A DNA stretch of 17,932 nt. Source: Lobulomyces angularis (lineage: Eukaryota > Chytridiomycota > Chytridiomycetes > Lobulomycetales > Lobulomycetaceae). Location: positions 1 to 17,932 of the forward strand of contig JADHYX010000433.1 of assembly GCA_027604685.1 (NCBI GenBank), written 5' to 3'. Numbering within the stretch: the stretch's first letter is position 1; each line of letters opens with the position of its first letter. The notes beneath the pieces were generated by a model that saw nothing but the letters and a program-made list of their open reading frames with translations, did not search any database and had not been told where the DNA came from. This document shows positions 1-9,432 of this stretch, in pieces. A program made the translations under genes and the position numbers.

Positions 1-16
1 ACTTAGCAAAGTTTTC

Positions 17-165
17 CTATTTCTTTTTCAAGTAACATTCAATCTTTGCAATTGTTAGTTGGCTAATATTAGCAAGAACATGGCTTATGTTTTTATTAAC
101 CTATGAGTTAAAGATAATAGATATTGTCCAACTTACAGCCCTGTAAAATTCAATTCCCATTTCAT
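17..165 (-). CDS. Possible tiny two-exon gene or first exons of a gene running off the left edge
   Basis: Reading the minus strand, an ATG at 165-163 opens a ten-codon exon (165-137) that ends at a strong donor (GTAAGT). A matching acceptor at 64-63 restores the frame in an exon 62-17 that stops with TAG, giving about 24 residues beginning MKWELNFTG. The only support is good splice borders and phase match. I do not recognise the product, and it may use another donor and continue past the edge. It starts about 70 bp beyond the stop of the transporter fragment on the same strand. Low confidence. Confidence 0.2.
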
Positions 166-233
166 TATTGTTTTTAATAATTTAATTTATATTTATTTAA
201 ATCAGTTAAAAATAATAAATATTTTAACTAAGT

Positions 234-565
234 TTAACTTTTTTTTTTTTCTTCAAACAATTTATTTTTTTCTATTGTGGTGTAGTAGGAGTAGCTAATC
301 GACCCAAAAAATACTACTGTAGTTCCAATCCAATGAAACAGACCAAATTCATTTCCAAATATATATATAGATAAAGTTAAGCTGATAAATTTTCTAATAG
401 ATAAAATTAAATTCAAAGTAACTGCAGAACTTATTGAACTTAATCTATAAACTCCTGAAATGCATATAACTATAAATCCAAATAATTGTTAACAATCAAA
501 AATATATAAATTAGATACTCACATACCCTTATTAATTGAAGCAAATTACTATTAAAATGATAACT
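234..565 (-). pseudogene. 3' fragment of an SLC35B4/YEA4-type nucleotide-sugar transporter
   Basis: Two minus-strand exons (565-523 and 469-234, intron 522-470 with GTGAGT donor) encode the last 92 residues of a UAA-family (PF08449) nucleotide-sugar transporter. The order of motifs follows the end of SLC35B4/Yea4, which carries UDP-GlcNAc or UDP-xylose into the ER or Golgi: ICISGVYRLSS, then a membrane segment, IRKFISLTLSIYIFGN, FHWIGTTVVFFGS, and a lysine-rich tail ending KKKS. Family members are about 330 residues, so roughly 240 are missing. The 299 bp between this exon's acceptor and the next gene's ATG show no further exons; the sequence there is homopolymer-rich with stops in all frames. 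The last exons carry no internal stop and no frameshift, so this is either a recent truncation, an assembly join, or a gene whose 5' part lies elsewhere. Family call is good; non-functionality is inferred. Confidence 0.6.
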
Positions 566-864
566 CTAGTTTTTTTTTTTTTTAAACATTTTTTTCTCAA
601 ACAAATTTTTTTTAAAAACTTTTTTTTTTTTTAATAGAATTTTTTTAAACTCAATAAGAATTATCATATTTAATAAAAATTAAAATATATTTAGAAACTG
701 AAAAAAATATATATAAAAATAAAAAAATTAAAAAAATTTATAGGAAGACTTAATAAATTTTGTTAATGCAATAGTTTCTTTAAATATATAAATAACTTAT
801 CTTTTTTTAAGAAATCCTTTATTAAAAACAGTAAAATAATACGAATTTAAAAATTTATCAGGAA
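566..864. other. Spacer between the transporter fragment and the ankyrin gene
   Basis: Very AT-rich, with long T and A runs at 570-640 and 700-740. No supportable exon on either strand. It presumably holds the promoter of the plus-strand ankyrin gene. No clear regulatory motif stands out. Confidence 0.4.
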
Positions 865-2992
865 ATGGGGATGTTTTATAAATTAATTGAAACTTTTGGT
901 AAAAGTCCATATGGCATACCGTATGAGTTGAGCTTGGAAATACTGAAATATTTACCATTGCAGCAAAGTTTATCACTTGGAGTTGATGGCATCGAGTTGG
1001 AATTTTTAGTCAAGTAAACAAAACTTTAAATAAAAAATTTTACAATAATTGAATTTAATTTTCTGATGTTGAATAATATTTTTTATTAATTTTTTTTTAT
1101 AAAAAAAGATACAATCCGCCATACATCATAAAAGAAGAAACAAAAAAGAAAAATCTGCAAAGATTTGAAAAAGAAATGAATTTTGATAAAAAAAATATGA
1201 ATGTGGAAAAAGAGGAAATAATTTTCTTTGCTTGCCATATAAATTTATTCAAGTATTACTTTAAATTTTACTATGAGGAGCTAGTTAGTGCTTTAAATTT
1301 TATTCCCACTCATTTTTGTAATTGTGGTTCCTGTAAACATGGGCCTTTGAAAGTACTGAAAAAAAAAATAATTATAGAAATGCAGAAATTTAACTTACTT
1401 TTTTATTTTTTTTTAGGCACTTTTGGTTAAATATAACTGTTTAGAAACTTTGAAGTATTTAAATAAAAATGCTCCAGAAATTTTTTCAGGTATAAAAACA
1501 AAAATTTAAAAAAGTAAGTAAAAACAAAAAATTGAAAAATAGGATACCATGAGATGTTATACTTAGCTTGTCTACATAACAACGTAGAATGTGTAAAGTT
1601 TTTATGCTCTATAAAACCGAAAGTTTATGGTGAGGCTAACTGCTTTGATACCCTAGCCGGGGATACTGGAAATTTAGAGTTAGTAAAGTTTTTTACTGAA
1701 AAAACTTCCTATCCTGCTTCTCTTAATGCTTTAAAGTCTGCTGCACTCAATGGTAAGTCTTTGGTGCCCAAAATCTTGCTGTTTTTAATCTTTTAAATTT
1801 TGTCTTTATTGTAAATTTCTGATTGGTTTTATTGCTTTTTCTCGTTATTTAGGCAATCTGGAAATTGTAAAATACCTTCATGAAAACAGAAGCGAAGGAT
1901 GTGATACCACTGCAATCGATTTAGGTAATAAAAAAATTAAATTAATGATGAATCAAAAAATTACAATTCTATAAAAATAAAAAACTAGCTGCAAGTAATG
2001 GACACTTGGAAGTTGTAAAATTTCTTTTCGAAAATAGAAATGAAGGTTGCACTGCATTTGCTATGGACAATGCTGCTGCCCATGGACATTTGGATGTATT
2101 TTTTCTGATGAACTTTAATATAAGTTTAAAAATTTTTTTATAGGTTGTAAAATATCTGGTGGAAAAAAACAAAACTTGCACTAACGCTGCTATGGACGAA
2201 GCTGCTGCAAATGGTCATTTGGAAGTTATTAAATTTTTAAATGAAAATAATAAGAGTAAGTACTGCATATTTTAATAATTAATTCAAAAAAAAAAAAAAA
2301 AAAAAACAATTTTTTTAAGATGCAAATCGAGCTTTATCCAACGCAATAGAAAATAATCATTTAAACATTGTCACCTATTTATCAGCAAACCGAAAAGAAA
2401 GTTTTTCAGTAAATTCAATTTCGCTAGCTCTAAAAAATAAAAACTTGGAAATTTTGAACTATCTGTTTAAAAAAAACAAAAATAAAAATTTGAAAGTTCT
2501 AGACTTATTAAAAATTGAAAAACCAAAGGTTTATTTATTTTTATTCGAAAATATTTTAAACTTGAATTGGTGGGAATGTGATTTAGAAGAAGAAACTTTA
2601 ATAAAGTTAAAAAATTTTAAGCTGGATTCAGAGCTGGATAGTATAAATGAGATCTGGCGCGAGTACAACTACGGAAGTCCTCATCTTAAAATGCCTTCAA
2701 TTAAAACTTTGGAACAAAAATTTGGAGATCTTTGGAGAAAAAAGACATCAAACAAAAGAATTTTTGAAAAACGGTTTTTTATCTGGAAAGAAATTGAAGG
2801 TAGGATTTGCTTAATGCTTTAAAAAATATATTTTTTTTTTGAATTCAATTTTTTTTTTTTTTGTTAGAAAAAATTAAAAGTGGTATTTTAGAAAAAGATG
2901 CGATACGTCAAGTTGAACTACATAGTAAATTATTTGGTGATAACATCAATTTTATCCATTTTAATAAAATTTTGAAGAATTTTTATACATAG
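865..2992 (+). CDS. F-box-like / ankyrin-repeat protein with C-terminal GCR1_C DNA-binding domain
   Basis: Nine exons (865-1013, 1109-1352, 1417-1489, 1543-1752, 1853-1924, 1989-2095, 2144-2255, 2320-2799, 2868-2992) join in frame to 523 residues ending in TAG. Residues about 18-31 (IPYELSLEILKYLP) look like the start of an F-box. A Cys-rich patch (CNCGSCKHG) lies near 120-128. About ten ankyrin repeats follow (about 125-385); the best are of the type AAxNGHLEVVKFLxENRxEGC. Residues about 428-495 match the fungal GCR1_C fold (PF12550, the Gcr1/Msn1/Hot1 DNA-binding domain): IWREYNYG, PSIKTLEQKFGDLWR, then a basic stretch and KEIEEKI. A DNA-binding regulator with a protein-interaction front is the simplest reading; the F-box part, if real, would suggest SCF-linked turnover. 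The start is the first ATG of an open stretch, and MGM gives two options. Exon borders are hand-called but all phases agree. No signal peptide or membrane segment is visible. Confidence 0.75.
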
Positions 2993-3272
2993 AAAATATA
3001 TATATTTTTTTATTTTATTATTTTAATATTTTAAAAAGGAACTTATTTTAGATTAAAAAAAATAGAAATATATTTAAAACAAAAAATAAATTTATAAAAA
3101 AACTAAGATATTATGTTTTAAAAAATAATTTTATGAAATAATTGTATTGTTAAAAAAAAAAAAAAAATGCCAATTTAAAAAAAAAATAACAATGAAAAAA
3201 AGCTAATGTATTGATACGAAAAAGAAAAAGTAAAGAAAAAAAATATATGCCACGTCTTTATGTTTAGTTTAT
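2993..3272. other. 3' region of the ankyrin gene
   Basis: Extremely AT-rich with several AATAAA-like stretches and A runs (3150-3185, 3230-3245), consistent with a 3' untranslated and polyadenylation region. No coding signal seen. Confidence 0.35.
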
Positions 3273-3425
3273 TTAATGAGTTGAGATATTAATTGGAGTT
3301 TTTGGCATAGTTGGATTCAAGAAAGTAGATATTTCATTTTTTTCTATGCAAAGTTGACTTTTTATTGAGTTTTTTGAGTTGTTAATTTTTAAGGAAGGTA
3401 GTCTTTTTAATGGATTTACAAGCAT
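3273..3425 (-). CDS. Unrecognised 50-residue ORF or last exon
   Basis: An open frame from an ATG at 3425-3423 to a TAA at 3275-3273 encodes 50 residues with balanced composition (for example KRLPSLKINNSK and PTMPKTPINIS), unlike the F/K/N-rich noise of the surrounding spacer. It has two TP/SP-like phosphosite contexts and no membrane segment. It could be a terminal exon of the mini-gene at 3494-3691, but I found no clean in-frame junction. The product is not recognised. Confidence 0.3.
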   Translation of the reverse strand: MLVNPLKRLPSLKINNSKNSIKSQLCIEKNEISTFLNPTMPKTPINISTH

Positions 3426-3493
3426 TTTTAATTTTTAAAAGTTTTCGCAAAAGGATATTTGAAATCCCTAAAAAGGGACCTTATTATCGAGTT

Positions 3494-3691
3494 TTATAGT
3501 TTGCCTTTTTCGACGCAATAGGACACTTTGATGAAACTTAAAGAGCAGGCTCCAGCGCGATCAATGACTATTACTATCATCTTGCAGCTGCTTCCAATAA
3601 ATTAACTTTTTTCATAAATAGCATTAGCAACTGAAATAATTTTCTTAGCATTAATAAGTTCTAAAGGAAAAAAAATTTTTTTTGTTTTCAT
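3494..3691 (-). CDS. Candidate two-exon small gene, product unknown
   Basis: The ATG at 3691-3689 starts an exon (to 3607) encoding 28 residues, including LINAKKIISVANAIYEK. A 39-nt intron (3606-3568, GTTAAT...TAG) then joins in phase to an exon 3567-3494 with IDRAGACSLSFIKVSYC and a TAA stop, 52 residues in all. Without the intron the frame stops right after the first exon. The GC content is clearly higher than in the flanks. The start lies only about 20 bp from the divergent PPME1 ATG, so the two would share almost no promoter space. This could equally be a remnant of a longer gene. I do not recognise the family. Confidence 0.33.
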
Positions 3692-3710
3692 TTTTTATTT
3701 TTCAAGTAAA

Positions 3711-4906
3711 ATGGAGGAGGTTGACATAACAATTAACCACGATATATTTAAGGTATACAAAAATATAAAAGAGGATAGTAAATCGTTGTTTATTTTTCAC
3801 CATGGAGCTGGTCAATCTGCATTGGTTTGGTTTTTAACTGGTAAAGGCATTGTGTACACTATAAAATTAACATTGTGTCTTCTTTTTGTTTTGTTTATAC
3901 TATAGCAAAATTATTAAATGAACAAAACTATTCAACTTTATTTTTTGATTGTAGAGGGCACGGTATTGAAAAAATGGAAAATAATTAAAAAAAAAAATAC
4001 ATTTTCATTCTTAAAAAAAAATCTTAAACTTTTTTTTTTTTTAAAAGGAAGCTCAAGGTGTGAAAATGAAAATGATATATCCTTAGAAACGTTGTCAAAT
4101 GATATGATAAATGTTATATTTCAATGTTTTACAAATGATAATTTACCTCCTCAAATTGTACTGGTTGGCCACAGGTAAACAAAAATAAAATAAAAAAAAA
4201 AAAATTACAAATGAAAGTTTCCTTTATTTAAAAAAGTATTATTCAGTTTAGGTGGTGCCGTTGTGGTAGATGTTGCAAAAAAAAAAAAATTGAAAGGTGT
4301 AATTGGTGTTGCGGTTCTGGATGTAGTTGAGGGTACTGCTGTAGAATCCTTAGTTCATATGGATTCATTTCTTTCTTCAAGGTTTAAAATAAAAAAGTGT
4401 TTTTTTTTTTGTTTTTTTCCTCTTTTATCTATTTTCTTTTAAATTTTTTCTTACTTATTTTATTAAAGACCTAGTGAATTTGTGTCAGTTGAAAGAGCGA
4501 TACACTGGACTCTAAAATCAATGGCTCTACATAATTTAGAATCCGCCAAAATATCTGTACCATCGCAACTAATTAAAATTGAAAAAGATGGGAAGGAAAT
4601 TTATGGTTGGAGAACCAACTTGCATAATTCGAAACCACATTGGGACGGTATGCATTAATTCTTTTTTTTTTTTTTTTTAATTGTTAATTTGAATTATTTA
4701 ATTTTTTTTAAAAAAATAAAATAAAAAAAAAAAAAGGAAAATACCAATTAATTGTTGTAAGTGAATCAGGCCACAACATTCAAGAAGACTCACCTCAAAA
4801 AGTATCCAGTTCCTTAATTGAATTTTTAATTAGAAATCAACCTTTAAACATTAAAAAATTTTATATTCCTTTAAACCCTCATAATAATGCAACCTCTCCA
4901 AATTAA
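3711..4906 (+). CDS. PPME1: Protein phosphatase methylesterase 1 (PPME1/Ppe1 family), internally shortened
   Basis: Six exons (3711-3840, 3906-3962, 4048-4174, 4247-4381, 4469-4647, 4737-4906) give 265 residues; family members are about 380-400. PPME1 is an alpha/beta hydrolase that removes the C-terminal methyl ester from the PP2A catalytic subunit. Visible landmarks in order: oxyanion region HHGAGQSALVW (30-40), GHSLGG with nucleophile Ser105 (split by intron 3), LDVVEGT with Asp130, RPSEFVSVERAIHW, NLESAKISVPSQL, WRTNL...HWDG, and SGHNIQEDSP with His222. These supply the usual Ser-Asp-His triad. Two parts are missing: the N-terminal about 60 residues before the EDV-like start, and about 37 residues between HWDG and KYQ. 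That second block normally holds the WF..GLS..FL segment, a core beta strand (PKLLLLAG) and the DRLDK..TIGQMQG stretch. The 89-nt intron at that point has no room for them. Family call is firm; activity is uncertain. Confidence 0.85.
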
Positions 4907-5224
4907 AAAAAGAAAATACTTTTATTTATATAAATATTTTAAATATATAAATTATTTAATTTGTATCAGTAAAAATGTATATTTATTTTTTTTTAATAAA
5001 AAAAAAAAAAAAACAAAAAAGAATTATATTTATGTACTTAAAAAAATTTTTTTTTTTTTTAAATAAATCAAAAAAAATAAAATAAATAATATATTAATTA
5101 ATAAACAAAAAAATTAAAATATAAAATATAAAGTTAACAAAAAAAAATAAAAAAAGAAAAGCAGATATATAAATATATATATTTTTTAAATAAGAAATTA
5201 AATTTATTTATTTCTTTATTTTTT
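4907..5224. other. Convergent 3' spacer between PPME1 and DHTKD1
   Basis: The two genes end tail to tail here. The stretch is nearly all A and T, with repeated AATAAA-like signals on both strands and poly(A)/poly(T) tracts (4990-5015, 5041-5060). Nothing else is visible. Confidence 0.4.
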
Positions 5225-8200
5225 TTAAGCAAAGGCGGTATCAATAACCCAAGCTTGTTCTTTTTTGTGAACAGATGAAACTCCAACAGCAGGTGCACAA
5301 AGCGCTTCCCTACCAACATATCTCAACTAAAAAAATAAAAATAAAAATTAAATATGAATAAAATAAATTTTTTCTTGGTTTTTTTTCTTTTTTTTATTAC
5401 CTCCATTCCTTCAGGTAATAATTGATTTAATCTTGGTAAAACATAACTGTAGGCACCTTGATTTTGTTGTTCCTCTTGAACGTAAACAAAATCTAAAAAA
5501 AAAAAAAAAAATTGTAAAAAAAAAAAAATGTTAAAACAATATAAACAAAAAAAAAAAAAAATTTTTCTTTTTTTGCTTTTAATTTGCTTTTTTTTTTACC
5601 AGTTGCATTAGTGTATTTATTAACTTCGTCAATCAAAGCGTCAACAGGGAAAGGGCACAATTCCTCTAATCTAATAATGGCAACTCTTTCATTCAAATTC
5701 ATATCGTTTCTCTTTTTAATCAAATCATAATAAAGTTTTCCACTCATGAAGATTACTCTTTCAACGGAACTTGGGTTAGCTTCACAAATTGTATCTCCCA
5801 ATACTGGTTGGAAGTATGTATTTGGTCCCATATCTTCTATTGAACTTGTTGCTTGTGGATGTCGTAATAAAGTTTTTGGTCCCTGTTTTTTATTTATAAA
5901 TTAATATTTAAATAAATAAAAAAGTAAAAAAAGAAAAAAAAATTTAATTTTCCAAATGGTTTTCTTACAACTACTATTAGAGGTTTTCTATAATTTCTTG
6001 TCATTTGTCTTCTCATTACATGGAAATATTGAGCAGGAGTTGTTGGATTTACTACGTGCATGTTTGGATTATCAATTTTTTCAGTATTTAATACATCAAA
6101 TTTTTGATCGCAAAGCTTAAAAAAAAATTCAAATTAAAAATTCATAATAGTTTTTTACACAAAGTAAAGCTTACCTGTAAAAATCTTTCCATTCTACAAC
6201 CACTATGTTCTGGACCGGCACCGTCCATACCGTGCGGTAGCAACATCACTAACCCAGTTTGTCTGAGCCATTTACTTTCACTACTAGATAGGTATGTATC
6301 AATTATAATTTGAGCACCGTTAAAAAAATCTCCAAATTGGGCTTCCCAAATGCAAAGTCTATTAGGATTTTCCCAAGACACACCAACTTCAAATCCCAAT
6401 ACTGCAAATTCTGAAAGATGAGAGTTAGCAATTTCTAAAAATGCTTTTTGATCTGGTGACATTTGGTTTAGCGGAATGTAGGTTTTTTCAGTATCTTGGT
6501 CAATCAACATAACATGTCTCTGAGAAAACGTTCCTCTGCCAACGTCTTGTCCAGATATTCTGACATCATATCCTAAAGATGAAAATTTTATTTGAGAATT
6601 AAAGGAAATGGGTATTTTAATCGTAAAGAAAAAAATTTATTACCCTCCTTCATCAAACTACCAAACATCATTGCTTCACAAGTTGCCCAGTCTAACTTAG
6701 TTCCTTCTTCTGCTCTTGCGATTCTAGTTTCGATGTGGTATTTTTTCAATCGAGGATGTGGTGTAAAGCTTTCAGGAGTTTGCACAGATTTTTTTCCTAC
6801 TTCTTTTAAAATATTAATATCGACACCAGTTGATACAGAATTATCAACATGGGTAGGAATAATCATATCTTTCCATTTTCCTTGACAAAAATCAACCTAG
6901 GAAAATAAAATAAAATAAAATTTTTATATGCAATACTGTTGGTTTAAATGTATAACTGGCTTCCAAATGATTTGTCAACTCTTCAAAATATGCATCTCTA
7001 ACTTTTACAATATCTTCCTTTGACACAACGCCTTCATTTAAGAGCTTTTCTTCATACAATGTAGGTACGCTTTTTCTGTTTCTAATAATTTTGTACATCA
7101 GTGGTTGAGTAAATGCAGGTTCATCAAGTTCATTATGTCCCCATCTTCTGAATCCAATTAGATCAACAATAATATCTTTTTTAAAGTGTTGTCTATAACC
7201 AAATGCCAATTCCATTGCGTAAGTTACATCCTTTTTGTTTAATTTTATTTGTTATTATAGTTGCATTTATTTATTCCTTTATACCTCAGGATGATCAGCA
7301 TTAACTAAAAAAAATAAAAAATAAAAAATAAGTTAAATTTTATTTATTATTATCATTTTCCAGTGAATTACCGTGAATTACAGGTGCATTAATCATTTTT
7401 GCAATGTCACTAGAATAAACAGTGGATCTGCCATTCATTGGTGTACTATAAAAATTTTAAAAAAAAAAAAAATGAATCACTTCGAACTTTTGGTTTTTTT
7501 TTTTTACGTGGTATAACCAACTTGATTATTAACAATTAAATGAATAGATCCACCACAACAGTAATGTGGAAGATTTGATAATCCCAAAGTTTCCGTAACA
7601 ACACCCTAAAATTTAAAATATAAAAAATTCAGATTTATGATGAACTTACTTGACCAGTAAAAGCAGAATCTCCATGAAGCTGAACACAAAGAATTCTATC
7701 TCCAAGAGAACAACCAGAACCAGCAGTACCCTTTTTTAAAAGATCTAACTGTTTTGCTCTAGTTTTCCCCATCGCAACGGGGTTAGCTGCCTCTAAGTGA
7801 GATGGATTATGCAGTAGGGAAACATGAATTGATTTTCCATGCTTAAAATCCAAATCAACTGATTTTGCTAAATGGGATATAACGTCTCCAATACCTGTAT
7901 AAACCAGATTTTTATTTTATAAAATCTACAGTTAATGTCATATTTTTTATTTTTTTTACCTGGTGTTCCTACAGGAAGCTCAGAATTTCCTTTTACCTTA
8001 TGAAAAAGTTGAGTGGGTGAAAAATTCATTGAACCAGTAAGTAGATTCATTCTACCTCTGTGTGGCATACAAACTACAACCTCATCAATATTTCCTTAAA
8101 AAACATTAATAAAAAAATTTTTGGTTAAACTTTAGTATTATATATTATATGATACCAATATTAGAATTTTTGAATAAACTATCCAAAGCAACCATCATAC

Positions 8201-9135
8201 TTTCGGCTCCTTCCAAACCATATCTTTTAACTGCCGGAAATTTTTTTGCCATAAAGTGATCAAAAACCTCAGATTTTGTTAGTAGATTAAAAATATCCAT
8301 TTTTTCTTCTTTTTTTAACGTTTTTCGTTCTTGTGATTCTAATTGCTGAGCAATCCATCTTCTTTCTGATGTGTTCTATTTTTTTATTTTATTTTTTATT
8401 TTAAAAAAAATTAAAATAATAAATATATGCATATATATTATTTTTTAATTAAATTTTAATTAAAAAAGTTGCAATTTTTAAAATAAAAAAAGAAAAACAA
8501 GAATGCAAATTACTGGAATGTGTTCAAATTCAAAGCCCAATCTTCCACTATATGTCCTATTTAATTGCTTTAAGATTTTTTCTAGAGTTGCCTCTTCCAA
8601 AGGATCTGTATCTCTTTTTGTTTTAGAAATGTGTGCAATGCCGTTTAAATCAAATACTTGATTTGGATCATTTAATCCATAATACTTAGGATCTAGTTCT
8701 GGTATTTCTTCTTTTTTTGCCAACCCAAGTGGATCTAAATCAGCCTTATTGTTTTAAAATAAAAATTTAAAAATTTTTGGTTCTTAAATAATTTTTATTT
8801 ACTTGTAAATGCCCCTTGGTTCTGTATGCTTTAACCAATCTGAGTAAATTTGCGTTTGCATTTCTATTATCTAGTTGTTCTTGAGTGTATGGTTCCAATG
8901 CCCATTCCTTCGGAATTCTGTATCCAAACACATCATTATCTAGAAAGAAAAAATTTTACAATTAAAAAGTGAGTGAATGAGAAAAGAAAAGATCATTTTT
9001 TATCTATTGATGATGCAAAAATATAAAAAAAAAGTATAACAATAAATGTTTACCATAAAAATAAGATCTCTTTTGGATGCTTCTTAATGGTAACTTTCGA
9101 ATGCAAAGTTTAGAGTAATTTCGCAATAAATTCAT
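5225..9135 (-). CDS. DHTKD1: 2-oxoadipate dehydrogenase E1 (DHTKD1-type, thiamine-diphosphate dependent)
   Basis: Sixteen exons: 9135-9054, 8939-8803, 8744-8514, 8375-8156, 8094-7960, 7894-7650, 7605-7508, 7445-7372, 7304-7285, 7230-6937, 6896-6644, 6572-6175, 6115-5969, 5882-5600, 5492-5401, 5326-5225. All phases agree and give 936 residues; human DHTKD1 has 919. The first about 25 residues are rich in Arg/Lys/Ser with no acids, a mitochondrial targeting signal. ThDP-family landmarks: [10 protein letters not shown] (about 233-242), HGDSAFTGQ (342-350), [25 protein letters not shown]. Several features separate it from OGDH: no N-terminal E2-binding segment (PF16078), FGYRIPK near the start, [21 protein letters not shown], Tyr rather than Phe in NNQVGYTT, and the ending AVGVSSVH...VIDTAFA. 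DHTKD1 oxidatively decarboxylates 2-oxoadipate to feed glutaryl-CoA formation with DLST and DLD in lysine and tryptophan breakdown. Exon 9 is only 20 nt. Confidence 0.93.
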
Positions 9136-9432
9136 TGTTATTATTTTACCAAAAAAAAAAAAAAAAAGTTAAAAAATTTTTTTGAATAATTTTTTAATTT
9201 GTTGTGGGGTTTTAATTACCAAATAAAAAAAAAGAAAAAAAAAAAATTTTTTTTTCTATAGTATTAAAATGAACAGAAAAGTAAGAGATAAAGCAGACTT
9301 GAGTAATTTTTGCTAGAAAGTTGCAGCATGAGTTGCTTTTTAAATACTAAAAGAAGATTGGTTTTATTTTTTCAAGAAAGGATATGGAGGCGTTGGTGTT
9401 GGATAAATAAAGTGAGTCAAGTGCAATGAGTC
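9136..9432. other. Upstream region of DHTKD1
   Basis: This 297-bp stretch lies upstream of the DHTKD1 ATG and contains A/T tracts at 9150-9260. On the minus strand a hydrophobic open stretch (about 9346-9218) could be spliced after the fragment at 9433, but it ends in homopolymer and is not convincing. No clear promoter motif. Confidence 0.3.

Noticed and set aside
62..73. Perfect 12-bp palindrome GCTAATATTAGC
   Set aside because: Too short and expected by chance in AT-rich DNA; no other element near it.
1969..2181. Minus-strand ORF within the ankyrin repeats
   Set aside because: Antisense of repeat-coding exons, crosses their introns.
3494..3691. Alternative genetic code with TAA read as Gln, to explain a TAA within a coding-like frame
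   Set aside because: Well-supported genes here end in TAA or TAG, and a 39-nt intron removes the stop.
6104..6885. Plus-strand ORFs inside the dehydrogenase locus
   Set aside because: Antisense shadows of conserved DHTKD1 exons.
5225..9135. Classic 2-oxoglutarate dehydrogenase (OGDH/KGD1)
   Set aside because: First impression from the ThDP motifs, but the E2-binding N-terminal segment is absent and the diagnostic stretches and C terminus match DHTKD1.
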